Source of the DNA: Hymenopus coronatus | Lineage: Eukaryota; Arthropoda; Insecta; Mantodea; Hymenopodidae | Length of the DNA: 64,000 bases | Assembly: GCA_030762935.1 (NCBI GenBank) | Contig: CM060899.1 | Location: forward strand, 66,762,501-66,826,500 | Direction: 5' to 3' | In this document: one piece after another, positions 32,841-44,413 of the stretch | How positions within the stretch are numbered: position 1 is the stretch's first letter | How the letters are laid out: every line of letters begins with the position of its first letter | Program-made: the position numbers and the translations under genes | The notes under the pieces: generated by a model | What the model saw: the letters and a program-made list of their open reading frames with translations, nothing else | Databases searched by the model: none | What the model was told of the DNA's origin: nothing

Positions 32841-33679
32841 AAAAATAAAGATTATATTATTATTTACTTTTTAAATTTCTATTATTGATTAAAATGTCTT
32901 AATGGTTCACCAATAGCTTGTTTGTAAAGTGATTTTAAAGTTTGAAATGTGTCACTTTAACTGTTTAGGAGAAAAGTGTACCTAAAGAAGAAAATGTGTG
33001 AACTATTTTGAAACTTTTATGTTTATTGAAATGTCAATAGAGCAAAAATTATTAACTTCATTTATAACATATACATTGCATTGAAATTCTACAAGGAAAT
33101 TGTTACTTTGACACTAGGAAGTGTCCTTAATACAACATTGTAATCTAGAGTTAATTTAACCAATTAATGCCACTGCTGTATAAAACATAAATGTATGCCT
33201 TTTTTTCCCCCTACTTCTTCATTCACTGCAGTGGTATCGTTTTCTTTCCGCTGGTCTCCGAGGACCTCATTATCGCTGTACGGTTAAGTAGTTTTATTTC
33301 ATCATCAGCAGCGATGAATACGACGTCTGTGAACGGTAGAGGTGAAAACTCCATTTCTCGCAGGAAGTGTGTGCAGGCAATGCGCAGCAGGATTTACGAT
33401 CAACTGGAGAACAATCTCAACCCCGCAAAATGCCTCCTTGTGCCTTGAATATGATTGTTGCAGAGGGAACGAGAGAAATAAACCAGCATCCGTGTATGCG
33501 TCATTTCGGACGACGAGGCTTTTTGAATTTTAAGCAAGGCAGATTCATGCGCAACGTTGTTTCAACAGAAATTTCTTTCCATTCCAGGTTGTTGTACACG
33601 AGGGCAAATTGGATATAATAGGATCAAATGACCGTAAGTACATTGCTAAGTTGTTCTTTCACACGTGCTGTGTGTAATA
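32841..33679. other. Unassigned stretch, partly GC-richer
   Basis: 32841-33180 is AT-rich. 33190-33620 has overlapping plus-strand frames of 60-85 codons with no recognisable domain; I do not call a gene. Confidence 0.4.
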
Positions 33680-34500
33680 TACATGTCACTGTTATTTTGG
33701 GTAACAGTGATAACGGTTACAGTTATCACTGTTATTTTGGGTAACAGTGATAACTGTTACAGTTATCACCGTTACATGCATCACCTGTTACGCTGATAGC
33801 AGTTATTTACATAAAAATATACTAGTAACAATTAAGATATTTGTTTAAAATATTCATGGTTTACCAGTAATAATTAACTCATGTTTCATGACATGTTCTA
33901 AGCTACTAATAACGAATAAGTTAATTCTTTTCTTGGTTATTATGGTTACAGTTACTTAAATAAACGGTTACCAGTAATGATTAAGTATGGTTTTCATGGT
34001 TATCATGTTTACCGGTATTATTTCAGCGTTACCAGTTGCGATTAAGTTATCGGTTTTCATTGTTATGGTCGCAGTTACTTATATAACGGTTGTCAGTAAC
34101 GGTTAAGTTATATCTTTTCATGGATATTATTTTTACAATTAGTTACATAAACGGTTTCCAGTAAAGATTAAGTTGTTTGTTTTCTTGTTTAACACATTTA
34201 AAGCTGTTTACATAAGCGGTTACTAGTAACGATAAGTTATTTTTCATGATTAACTTGCTTACAGTTACTTACATAAATGGTTACAGTAACGATTAGTTAT
34301 TTTTTGCATCGTTGTTACGTTTACTGCTACTTAAACGGTTTCTAGTAACGGTTAAGTTATTTGTTTTCATGTTTATCGTGTTTACAGCTACATAAACGGT
34401 TACCAATAATGATTAAGTTATTTGTTTTCACGGATATCGTGTTTTCAGTTGCTTATATACATGGTTACCAGTAATTATGAAGTTATTTTTGCATCATTAT
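33680..34500. repeat. Degenerate flank of the 65-bp satellite, with palindromes
   Basis: Built from GTTAC/GTAAC motifs. 33722-33754 is a perfect 13-bp stem (GTTATCACTGTTA) with 7-nt loop TTTTGGG. A near copy starts at 33685. Units become more regular towards 34500. Confidence 0.85.
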
Positions 34501-35460
34501 TATATTTACAGTTACTTAAACGGTTACCAGTAACGATTCAGTTATTTGTTTCCATGGTTGTCATGTTTACAATTACTTACATAAACGGTTACCAGTAACG
34601 ATTCAGTTATTTGTTTCCATGGTTGTCATGTTTACAATTAGTTACATAAACGATTACCAGTAACGATTAAGTTATTTGTTTCCATGGTTGTCATGTTTAC
34701 AATTAGTTACATAAACGGTTACCAGTAACGATTCAGTTATTTGTTTCCATGGCTGTCATGTTTACAATTAGTTACATAAACGGTTACCAGTAACGATTAA
34801 TTTATTTGTTTCCATGGTTGTCATGTTTACAGTTACTTACATAAACGGTTACCAGTAACGATTAAGTTATTTGTTTCCATGGTTGTCATGTTTACAGTTA
34901 CTTACATAAACGGTTACCAGTAACGATTCAGTTATTTGTTTCCATGGTTGTCATGTTTACAGTTACTTACATAAACGGTTACCAGTAACGATTCAGTTAT
35001 TTGTTTCCATGGTTGTCATGTTTACAATTAGTTACATAAACGGTTACCAGTAACGATTCAGTTATTTGTTTTCATGGTTGTCATGTTTACAGTTACTTAC
35101 ATAAACGGTTACCAGTAACAATTAAGTTATTTGTTTCCATGGTTGTCATGTTTACAGTTACTTACATAAACGGTTACCAGTAACGATTCAGTTATTTGTT
35201 TCCATGGTTGTCATGTTTACAGTTACTTACCTAAACGGTTACCAGTAACGATTCAGTTATTTGTTTCCATGGTTGTCATGTTTACAGTTACTTACATAAA
35301 CGGTTACCAGTAACGATTCAGTTATTTGTTTCCATGGTTGTCATATTTAGAATTAGTTACATAAACGGTTACCAGTAACGATTCAGTTATTTGTTTCCAT
35401 GGTTGTCATGTTTACAATTACTTACATAAACGGTTACCAGTAATGATTAAGTTATCTGTT
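34500..35460. repeat. 65-bp tandem satellite array, about 15 homogeneous units
   Basis: The ACCAGTAACGATT block recurs at exactly 65-bp steps (34591, 34656, 34721, 34786, 34851 and on to about 35436) without a length change. The unit contains CATAAACGGTTACCAG, CAGTTATTTGTTTCC and ATGGTTGTCATGTTTAC. Units differ at a few sites (GATTCAG or GATTAAG; AATTAC, AGTTAC or AATTAG). Confidence 0.97.
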
Positions 35461-35469
35461 TGCGTAGTT

Positions 35470-35999
35470 ATCATATTCGCAGTGCTTACATAATGATTAG
35501 GTTCATGAAAAATTTAAGAACTGTCAAAAGACCGAGAAATGACATTGAAATGTCGTTATAATACATACATACTCGTATAAATATCTAAATATCTCAAAAC
35601 TAATAAAAGTGCCCTTATTGCTCAGATTCAAATCAAAAGGGAATTAACTATAATAAAGACGCTACTTTCAAATGGGGAAAACTACATAATATGGTTGATT
35701 ATCACAATGTTTATGAATTAATAAAAACGTTATTGAGCAAGTCATCAAACTTTTAGACCAACAAGTATCTGATATTCGCGTTATTTTATAAACAAGGGTT
35801 TAACTCAGCTCTGGATGAACGTCAATAAATCAAGCAATGCCATCCATTCCAGTCAGCAATATGGTTTCGAACAATCCCCTTCGAACCTACCCCGTGGTTT
35901 CTCGTCTGGAGTTCGAACAATACACGCCAGTAAAGTCATCTTTAGAGGAGTTGTATATCATTTTTACGGTATCTGTTTTGGGTGCTGTGGAGTCCATTG
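35470..35999. other. Unassigned stretch after the satellite
   Basis: No match was found. Two short overlapping plus-strand frames at 35815-36058 are not supported as genes. Confidence 0.4.
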
Positions 36000-36300
36000 A
36001 ACTAAAACTTTTTTTAAAAAAAAGTCTTGCTTATACCTGTGTGTATGTGTATGTGTAAATAGCATAACTAAAACGAAAAGCTGTATAATTACTAAAATTT
36101 GAACAGCAAGGTCCAAAGGGAGGATTTTTCACGTCTTTCCTTCCTCCCAAACTGCCCCTTGTATGAAGAATCTTACTGAATAAGTTTATAGTTTCTTTAC
36201 AGAATGTCTCTAACACTTTTAATGAAAATATCACAAATCACAGTTTTTGACATGATGAATAAAGTACCTATATAATACATATATTTTGAACTAAGTGTAA
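36000..36300 (-). mobile_element. Family H, strongly diverged reverse fragment
   Basis: GTGTGTATGTG, then AACTAAAACGAAAAG, then TCTCTAACAC..TTAATGAAAATATC keep the family H order at low identity. Confidence 0.55.
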
Positions 36301-36399
36301 TATTTCATTTGTAGCATAATTTAAAACTGGGAACTGATTGATAGAGATAAACAGACATGAACATAGTTCTTAAGATAGTTTTATGGACAGAGTTGCCTT

Positions 36400-36508
36400 A
36401 CTACCACATTCTCTACTGATTACTAAGTAAGTACATACTCGTAGAAGATAGAGAAGTCACTGTATTCCATCCAAAAATGGGACACAAGATTTCAACGGAA
36501 ATACACGT
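36400..36508 (-). mobile_element. Family H 3'-end scrap
   Basis: ATTCCATCCAAAAATGGGAC and ATTTCAACGGAAATACACG. Confidence 0.7.
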
Positions 36509-36512
36509 TTTT

Positions 36513-37320
36513 AATTTCTCTATACGTACTATGTACATAGTGTATAGAGAGGGTATTGCACTCCACACAAAAATTCGTTACCGAGGTTTCACCGGAAATA
36601 AATGTTTAGGGCCCCCTGTATAAAAAAAAGCATTTTCAGAAAAAGGTCCGTGTGTCCGTGAACACGATAGCTCATAAACGAAAAGTCGGTAAAATACCAA
36701 AGCTGGTATTTAAGTTTGGTATCTACCAGGGATGCGAAACGAAGAGTTTGAGAAAGATTCCTCCACCCCAAAGTACCCTTTACATGGAACTATTTTCGAA
36801 AATTTTGATTTTCTCAAAAATGGCTCTAACGATTTTGATTAAAATAACGTATATTAAAGGTATTTACACGACAAATAAAATGTATATCTTGAGTTTTCTG
36901 GGAATAGCCTCTGAAGTCTACTTTATTCTGGATGACTTTTACGGAATTTTGCATAACTGCTAAACCGTAAGAGATGGACAAAAGCTTACAACACAAAAAA
37001 TGTAGAGCAGCTTAAAACGCACAATTTATCTTATATATATTTTTTTTTTGTGGAGTTGATCGTTTTTGAGATACTCCTTGTTTTTGGTTTCAGCTTTAAA
37101 AAACATACTTTTGTCATACAGGAATTTGTCAATTCCAGTCCATAAATGCATTATAAACTAAGATACTCCCTTATTTTAATTCTACTTACAAGGAAGCAAG
37201 TAATAAGACTATTTTTGCTAATTTTTTCTCGATTAGCATGAAGTAAATTGAAGCGTAAGCTTTTTAACAATAATTTGTTGCAGAGATATAGAGAAAGTCA
37301 TGTGAATGGAACACATCAGA
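36513..37320 (-). mobile_element. Family H, complete reverse copy
   Basis: ATTTCTCTATACGTACTATG hairpin start and AATGGAACACATCAGA end. A deletion near 37145 removes the AACAAAGGAACTTCAG block. Confidence 0.92.
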
Positions 37321-37499
37321 TATTTTTGTTTTGTTCTTTTTATTTATTTAGATTTGTTCAGCATTAATTATGCTATACAGAATTGGAATAAAATACATTA
37401 TAACTAAAAGTAATAAAGAATATTATAACCTGTGACGTCAGCCACATGAGGCACTAAACAGTCAGAGATGATTTCACACATTCATTCAGTGAGAGTGTT

Positions 37500-38062
37500 C
37501 TTATTAGGAACCGCTTCCTGTGTGAGACAACTCTTTATCCGAGGAAGTGTATCAGATCTTTGTCCTAGTGAAGGTGCTGAAAAAACATGCGAGCGTAAGA
37601 TCGAATATGTGCAGGGATGGTACTGAGTCCAAGCTCATGATAAATCTGGAAGTTTCTGATACACCAAGGTGCATTCACTATAATCCTTAATACTTTATTT
37701 TGAAATGCCTACAAACGATTAATTTTGTTTGCGGATGCACCTCCCCAAAGCGGACAAGCATAGATGAGTAAAGGACGAACTAAAGATTTGTATAAAAGAG
37801 AACCACTTGAAATTTGCAAAGAAGACTTGCGGTTGAGAATGGGATACTAATGTGAGAGTTCCAGGTCAGTCGGCGATCAAAGTGCAGGCCAAGATATTTG
37901 ACAGTGTCATCAGCACGTTTCCAAGGTATGGGGATGTTTTGTAAAGTCATAGGAGGGGGAACAGAGGGGTGAAGTAACGTAAAAATACTTTACATTTCTT
38001 GTGGTTCAAAGAAATCCTCCAGTTGGCAGTTAATTACTAAACTTGATTGGATAAGTAGAGTC
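37500..38062 (-). pseudogene. Second Jockey-like LINE RT fragment
   Basis: Minus-strand frames give PIPWKRADDTVKYLGLHFD, RRLTWNSHI, then, after frameshifts, ACPLWGGASANKINRL-like and AFQNKVLRI..NAPW-like blocks, followed by IYHELGL. Upstream is NWRISLNHKKCKV. This is the same thumb region as at 22755-23275 but a different, more decayed lineage. There are several stops and shifts, and no endonuclease or catalytic motif. The 3' limit is uncertain. Confidence 0.8.
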
Positions 38063-38077
38063 AGATTGAAAAATTCA

Positions 38078-38350
38078 ATACCACAGTCGGGATTTGAACC
38101 ACGGAATCTCCCGGTCTCTAGCCGGTTGCTCTACCACTGATCTTCCACGGTAACATGCCGGCATGGAATTAAATTAAACTTACATGTTCTCCGGTACACC
38201 ACAAGGCGATCTCAAATTAGTTTGAGATGACAACCCCAATGGCGACTTACAATGTTGTAAGCACTTTAAGTCCCAGGATTCATAGTATAGCCAATCTGTT
38301 TGTTTCGTGGCTCAAACCCCGACTATGGCATTGCATTTTTTAGTTTGATT
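38078..38350. mobile_element. Inverted pair of tRNA-like segments around palindromes
   Basis: The minus strand at 38146-38078 is tRNA-like: A box TCAGTGGTAGAGC, anticodon-like arm CCGGCTAGAGACCGG and B box GGTTCAAATCCCG. The plus strand at 38308-38345 carries the related CGTGGCTCAAACCCCGACTA. Between them lie three palindromes (38154-38165, 38209-38228, 38246-38261). The acceptor arms do not pair, so it is not a functional tRNA gene. Confidence 0.6.
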
Positions 38351-38397
38351 GCACCTATTCCACTCCTGTCCTACTCAAGGCTTATATGAAAAAAAAA

Positions 38398-38910
38398 AAT
38401 CATAACTAAACTTGATATTTAAGTTCAAATCTTCTAAGAATGCAACACGAAGACTTTCAAGAAAGTCCTCCACCCCCAAACTACGGTTTGTTTGCACAAA
38501 TTTTCGAAAATTTTGATTTTCTCAAAAATGACTTTAAAATTGTGATTGAAGTACCATAGGTGTATTAAAGATATTCGCGTCACAAACAATAACAAACTCT
38601 AAATTCATATAATCCTAAACATCAGGTCGAAACTGATTACAATTAATTTGCTTCTTACTTAATTTCAACTAAATAAATGTACAATTTTTACCTAAGACTA
38701 CCTCCATAATTTTTTTTCCATAAAAATTATAATATATACCAATGAATATATAATTTCCTAAAAAGAAAGAAAGTTTTAAAAATAACAAATTGAATATATA
38801 TCTTGAATATTCTGTTAATAGCCTCTGAGGTATTGTACATTCTGAATAACCTTTGCTCAACTACTAAAACATAAGAGATAGGTACACACCTTCTACACTA
38901 AATAATGTTC
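38398..38910 (-). mobile_element. Family H, reverse fragment (old)
   Basis: ACTTGATATTTAAGTTC, TTTTCGAAAATTTTGATTTT and AATAGCCTCTGAGG mark it. An AT-rich insertion of about 150 bp lies at 38600-38790. Confidence 0.75.
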
Positions 38911-38917
38911 TAATATT

Positions 38918-39784
38918 ACTTTCTCTACACGTACTATGTGCATAGTGTACAGAGAAGGTATTGTAATGCACCCAAAAATTCGATACCAAGATTTCACCGG
39001 AAATACATGTTTTGAGACACCCTGAATACAAAAACAAGCATTTTTAGAGAAATGTCCGTGTGTGTGTGTTTGTCTGTGTGTGTGTGTCTGTGGACAGCAT
39101 AGCTCAAAAACGAAAAGACCATTAAATACAAAACTTGGTATTTAAGTTTGGTATCTTGCAAGGATGCGAAACGAGGGTTTTCAAGAAAATCCCCCTACCC
39201 CAAACTACCCTTCACTTGGGCAAATTTTCGAAAATTTTTATTTTCTAAAAAATGGTTCTAACGATTTTGATTAAAGTGTCCTATATTAAAGACAAATAAT
39301 TTGTATATCTTGAATTTTTTGGGAATAGCCTCTGAAGGCTACTTTATTCTGGATGAATTTTACGGAATTGTGTATAACTGGTAAACCGTAAGAGAGAGAT
39401 AGACAAAAACTTACCATGCAAAAATTGCAGAGCACATTAAAACACACAATTTATGTTATATACATTTTTTTCGTGGATTTGATCATTTTTTAGATATTCC
39501 TTGTTTTTTGTTTCAGCCTTGAAAAACTTATACTTTTCTCATACAGGAATTTGTCAACTCGTGTCTATACAAACAAAGGGGCTTCAGTCACATAGCAACC
39601 AGCTTTTGACAATCGCTTTAACCTTTGGACTCCCTTATTTCGTTTCTACTTACAAGGAAACAAGTAATAAGACTATTTCTGCTAATTGTTTCTCGATGAG
39701 CATGAAGTAAATAGAAGCATAAGCTTTTTAACAATACTTTGTTGCAGAGATCTAGAGAAAGTCATGTGAGTGTAACACATCAGA
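38918..39784 (-). mobile_element. Family H, complete reverse copy
   Basis: Hairpin ACTTTCTCTACACGTACTAT, (GT)n at 39058-39092, and end GTGTAACACATCAGA. Confidence 0.93.
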
Positions 39785-39794
39785 TTTTTTTTTA

Positions 39795-40204
39795 TTGTGA
39801 AGCTAACCATTTTCGAGATATTCGGTGTTATTGATCTCAATTAAAAGAAAAGTATATCTTTTTCAGACAGGAAATTCTCATTCACCTTCTTTTTGTCATG
39901 TGAACACGACCGAATTTCAATCTCAATCGTATAGCGAAAACTTTCAAAAAATTTGACTGTTTATCCTAGTGTATTCCCTTATTTCCCTCCTACTTATAAG
40001 GGACTAAGTAATAAGACCGTCTCTGCTAATGTTTATCTCGACAAGCATGAGGTAGATACAAGAACTATCTTCTGTAAGAATAGTTAGTTTGCGGAACAGG
40101 TAGAGAAAGTTATGTGAATGAAAAATAACACATTTTTAGGAAAATATTCACGTGTGTCCGTGTGTCTGTGAATATGATAACTCAAAACCGAAAAATCGGT
40201 TTTA
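39795..40204 (-). mobile_element. Family H, two reverse fragments
   Basis: 39795-40138 is a 5' part of the diverged subtype (GAGATATTCGGTGTTATTG to GAATGAAAAATAACACA). 40139-40204 is a microsatellite-side scrap (GTGTGTCCGTGTGTCTGTG). Confidence 0.7.
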
Positions 40205-41190
40205 AGTTTAAATACGAGAGCCATCCAGAAAGTATCAGACGATTTGGCATAACTAAATAATAAGGAAAGATATCAACACAAAACTTTATTTACAAAGTTA
40301 CAGTGCCTTACTCTATTCGTCAACGCAATCTCCATTCTGTCAAGATATTTACTGTCAATAGCGATGCATAACATTCTCCAATTATCATCGATATAGACGA
40401 TTCTGCGTGCATCTCAAAAAACTGAGATCACTTTGTCTCCAAATTTCCCCTCCTTTGCCTTCTTCGGAGCCGGAAAAAAAAACTCTGTTTTGACTGTACT
40501 TTTGTCTTTTCATCCATGTATCCATGTTTTATCCACAGTTATGTATCGACGCAGAAACTCGTCAGGATTGCTACGGAAAAGTGCCAAACCGTTTCCAACT
40601 CGATCACACGATTGCGTTTATCCTCTATTGAGAGCAAATGGGCACACAGCTTGCCGAGATCTTTGTCAAACCTAATTTTTGGTTCAAAATAGAGAACACC
40701 GTACTATGTGATATGCCTGTGGCCTCGACTATTTTGCGAACTTTGATTCGTCGATCACTCAAAATAACATCCTGATTTCCTCAATCATTTCGGAGGAAGC
40801 CACATCAACTGGTCGTTCGGAACCATTCATCGTTTGTGGATATACGCCACCTTTAAATTCATTTATCCAATTCTAAATTGTTGCAAACGCTGAAGCAGAT
40901 GTACCATGGACTTCATCCAACTCAGCTTTTATTTCTTTTATTTCTTCAGCTTTATTTATTTTAAATAGAAGTGTTTAGTCACCGCACGAAACTCGTTTTC
41001 TCCATCTTTCTAAAGCAGCACAAGATTGTTGATTCAATGGCCTATGGCAACGAAACCATGTGATGGATAAGCTGAAACTTTAACTGTCATCTAGTAAAAG
41101 ACGAAGGTTACTAAATTTAAACTTTTTTCGGTGCTACGGATTTACTAAATTGACTGTTTGTGGCAGTACTCTTAAAAACTACTAGATGGC
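40205..41190 (-). pseudogene. Mariner with internal deletion and 3' TIR
   Basis: The minus strand reads the helix-turn-helix part (IKAELDEVHGTSASAFATI, NWINEFKGG, GSERPVDVAS, EMIEEIRMLF). It then has LLSIEDKRNRVIELET, DEFLRRYITVDKTW (first Asp present), APKKAKEGKFGDKVIS and DARRIVYIDD. That joins directly to a C-terminal piece ending before the 3' UTR. The stretch carrying the second and third Asp is deleted at about 40390. Several stops and frameshifts are present. The terminus ACGAGAGCCATCCAGAAAG is at 40207. No matching right TIR was found near 41190. Confidence 0.85.
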
Positions 41191-41950
41191 AGCATTAGAT
41201 CAGTTTGCAGAAAAATGTGCATTCCTTGTTTTCTTCCAACACCCTTCATTTATTACTTTCATGCTGGATATTAATATCACATTATAATTCGTGTTTACTT
41301 AGGTGTGACGTCACAAATATGGGACAGACGGACGGATGTTCTAGGTCAGAGAGCAGGATCTCAGCGTTTGATAATTCAATTGCAGCGTGGCGTGGTCCAT
41401 TCCCAGAGATTTTAACTTCTCTTTGGGGCCACGCCCCTATAAATTACAGTTCTGCACAGCAGAATGTGAAATGTTGGTCGGTAACCAGAAAGTTTACGAG
41501 CGGTTGCATTAAGCGTCGAGGTAATTTGATATGGTTTGATGGTAACGGGGCGAATAACGCTTCTTTCTGCCTTCGCGAAATGCAATATTAGAATTACCCA
41601 CCTGCAAAAGCACATCCTCATAAAAATTGTTTCCATTTGGAACCCTTTCATCTATTCCTCTCTGCCTCTTCCGCCACGCATTAAAGCTTATGCTAGAGAG
41701 CTTTCAATTTTGTGGTTATTATCATTTGCTTATTTTATGCTAGCTTATAATCAACGCCTTAAAATACGAGGTGGAATTTTAAAATGATTTTTGGCACTTA
41801 AAACACGTTTATAATGTCTGTACCGTGTAAGATATCTGTGGTCCGCCTTTTGAAAGTCCAGGGATCATATCCCGTACGCCGTCTTGCGTTTTTACTCTCT
41901 CTAACACGTATAGAGGTGAACCATTTAACTTTCTTTTTTTTTTTTTTTTT
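41191..41950. other. Unassigned stretch
   Basis: Contains plus-strand frames 41205-41591 and 41536-41787 and a minus-strand one at 41412-41651, overlapping each other and without any domain. 41860-41880 has a weak tRNA-like GGGATCATATCCC. Confidence 0.4.
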
Positions 41951-42784
41951 ACTTTCTCTACATGCACTATGTACATGGTGTATAGAGAAAGTACTGCACT
42001 CCATCCAAGAATTCAATACCGAAATTTCACCGGAAATATATGTTTTGGGGTACCCTGTATCCAGAAAAAGGCCCGTGTGTATCCGTTTGTCTGTGAACAC
42101 AATAACTCAAAAACGAAACGTCGGTAAAATACCAAACTTGGTATTCAGGTTAACTTTCTTCCAGCGATGCAACACGAAGATTTTGAGAAAAATCCCCCCA
42201 CCCTAAACTACCCTTTACATTGAAATTTGGATTTTCTAAAAAATGTTTCTAACGATTTTGATTAAAATATCGTATATTAATGATATTTACCTGACAAATA
42301 AAATGTATATCTTGAATTTTCTGAGAGTAGCCTCTGAAGAATACTTTATTCTGGATGAATTTTACGAAATTTTACATAACTGCTAAACCGTAAGAGATGG
42401 ACAAAAACTTACCACACAAAAATGTAGAGCACGTTAGAATACACAATTTATGATATATACATTTTTTTCGTAGAGTTGATCGTTTTTAAGATTTTCCTTG
42501 TTTTTAATTCAGCTTTGAAAAAACTTACACTTTTCTCATACAGGAATTTGTCAACTCCTGTCCATACAAGCAGTGTAATTTCAGTCACATAGCAACCATC
42601 TTTTGATAATCAATTTATCCTATGCTACTCCCTTATTTCGTTTCTACTTACAAGGAAGCAAGTTTATAAGATTATTTCTGCTAATTTGTCTTCGATTAGA
42701 ATGAAATAAATGGAAGTATAAGCTGTTTTAACAATAATTTGTTGCAGAGATGTAGAGAAAGTCATATAAATGGAATATATCAGA
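41951..42784 (-). mobile_element. Family H, complete reverse copy
   Basis: ACTTTCTCTACATGCACTAT hairpin start, preceded by a T run, and AATGGAATATATCAGA end. Confidence 0.93.
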
Positions 42785-42792
42785 TTTTTTTT

Positions 42793-43023
42793 TAAAAACA
42801 TTCAATTCCGGAGTCTGGTTGGGACTCCGGCGCTGTATACCCTACTTCTGTTTACCTATTTTTTTTTTTTTTTACTTTGTTTGCTGTATGATTACTGAAT
42901 TGCTGTTTTCTTATTTTTCACACACACACACACACACACACACATATGCACTAACATATAACACCCATGCCCAAACCGAGACTCGAACCCACGATCCCCT
43001 GCGCCACGATGCACCAAAGCCTT
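42793..43023 (-). mobile_element. SINE E copy (tRNA-related, hairpin tail)
   Basis: The minus strand gives TTGGTGCATCGTGGCGCAGG, B box GGGTTCGAGTCTCG, GCATGGGTGTTATATG, (GT)n, and the tail CGGAGTCCCAACCAGACTCCGG into poly-A. It pairs with 284-556. Confidence 0.75.
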
Positions 43024-43025
43024 GG

Positions 43026-43115
43026 TGATAGAAACGTCTTGAATAAAATTTGTTTGATATAATGGGGGAAAGGTGAATGTCATTTGTTTGTTTTAATTGG
43101 AGAAAGTTAGGATGA
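43026..43115. repeat. Second copy of the unclassified repeat at 16800-16905
   Basis: AGAAACGTCTTGAATAAAAT, TGATATAATGGGGGAAAGG and GTCATTTGTTTG match in order. Confidence 0.75.
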
Positions 43116-43119
43116 TAAT

Positions 43120-43364
43120 TAACCTATACACTACGTACTAGAGAGGGTATTGTAATGCACCCAAAAATTCGATAGCGAAATTCCACCGGAAATATATGCT
43201 TTAGGACCCCCTGAATCCAAAAAAAAAAACAACACTTTTAAAAAAATGTCCATGTGTGTGTGTGTGTGTGTGTGTGAGAGACTGTCTGTGTGTAGAAAGA
43301 AGCCTAAGCGTTTAAACAATTTCTTAAAAAGATGTAGAGAAAATCATGTGAATGGAACACAGAT
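43120..43364 (-). mobile_element. Family H, reverse copy with a very large internal deletion
   Basis: The terminal region (ACTACGTACTAGAGAGGG) runs through (GT)n at 43255-43273 directly into the 5' end (TTAAAAAGATGTAGAGAAAA, ATGGAACACAGA). The AT-rich core is missing. Confidence 0.85.
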
Positions 43365-43370
43365 TTTTTT

Positions 43371-43581
43371 TCAACTCTTGTCCATAGAGCAAAGGAATTT
43401 GAATCATATAGCTTTTGCCTATGGTACTCCGTTATTTTTCTTCTATTTAAAAAGAGCCATTTAATAAGTCCATTTATGCTAATTTCATCTCAATTAGCAT
43501 GAAGTATATAGAAGAATAATCTTTGTAGCAATAATTTGTTACAAAGATATAGAGAAGGTAGTGTGAATGGGATACATCAGA
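43371..43581 (-). mobile_element. Family H, reverse 5' fragment
   Basis: CAACTCTTGTCCATAGAGC to AATGGGATACATCAG. It is followed by (ATT)n at 43584-43606. Confidence 0.8.
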
Positions 43582-43606
43582 TAATTATTATTATTATTAT
43601 TATTAT

Positions 43607-44412
43607 TTTCTGAAGATAGACTTTCTATTAACAAACTCTGTCTTAGGTACCAAACTCATTTGAGAGGGGCTCGCGTGGATTAGACTAGGAGCATGGAGGA
43701 GCACAAAAATTTCTGACGAGAATGGTACGAGAATCTGTCCCATTTGCGAGGAGGAAGAGTCGTGGACTCACATCTTTGCAAGATGTAGCGGTACGGAGGA
43801 ATGACGGAAAAATATTTACCGCAATTCTTTACCACCGCGAATGTAGGGCTAGAAGCATGTTGGACGCTACTGGCAGGCACGGAAAACATGGACGGGCTAG
43901 GAAAATGTATACTTAAGGCAAGACAGCTGAGATCTAAAGAGGCTGCCAATAGAGAAGGGGGAGAAATGAGTTCAAATAAATTCAACTAAACAAAAGTGAC
44001 TACAATATTCTACATACATACATATTATGTCATGCTTAGGTTACTGTTATGGTATGGTTTTATATAGTATGTGTATATATTTTTTTAAGTGTAATTATCG
44101 ATTATAAGAGGGTGCATTTATGAAAGTGTACTTTTTGCTGTAAATTTAAATTGCTATAATTGAATATCTATGAATTTTTATTTTTCGGGTTTACCCTTAA
44201 TCCTTTATTGTTGTTTTAATATTGCTTTTGATTGTGGATTACCTTTGTCTTTTTAGTTTCGCGTTTACTCTAAATTATTTGTTGTTGTTGTTGTTTTAAT
44301 ATTGTTTTTAGTCTATATTACAAAAGCACGTACGGTCTGGACCCGTGCTAAAGTTGAAATTCTATGTACATATGATATTATTATGTCAATAAATACACTT
44401 ATTCATTCATTC
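43607..44412 (+). pseudogene. LINE 3' end (C-terminal zinc-knuckle-like coding scrap plus 3' UTR)
   Basis: Joining plus-strand frames at 43655-43990 gives ICPICEEEESWTHIFARCSG, like the CPxC...H...C motif after the RT of several LINE clades, then LKARQLRSKEAANREGG and a stop. The 3' UTR ends AATAAATACACTTATTCATT, then CATTCATTCAT, a short tandem tail as in non-LTR elements. There is no RT domain. The clade is not assigned. Confidence 0.6.
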
Positions 44413-44413
44413 A

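Noticed and set aside
33191..33618. Three overlapping plus-strand frames with cysteines
   Set aside because: No recognisable family and different frames compete over the same bases; not supported as a gene.
34500..35460. CRISPR-like or protein-coding repeat
   Set aside because: 65-bp units are contiguous with no spacers, and 65 is not a multiple of three, so no conserved frame.
38078..38146. Possible tRNA gene
   Set aside because: A and B boxes and an anticodon-like arm are present, but the acceptor arms do not pair and a related inverted copy lies 200 bp away; treated as SINE-derived.
41205..41591. 128-codon plus-strand frame
   Set aside because: It begins beside a mariner remnant, has a minus-strand competitor, and no domain was recognised.
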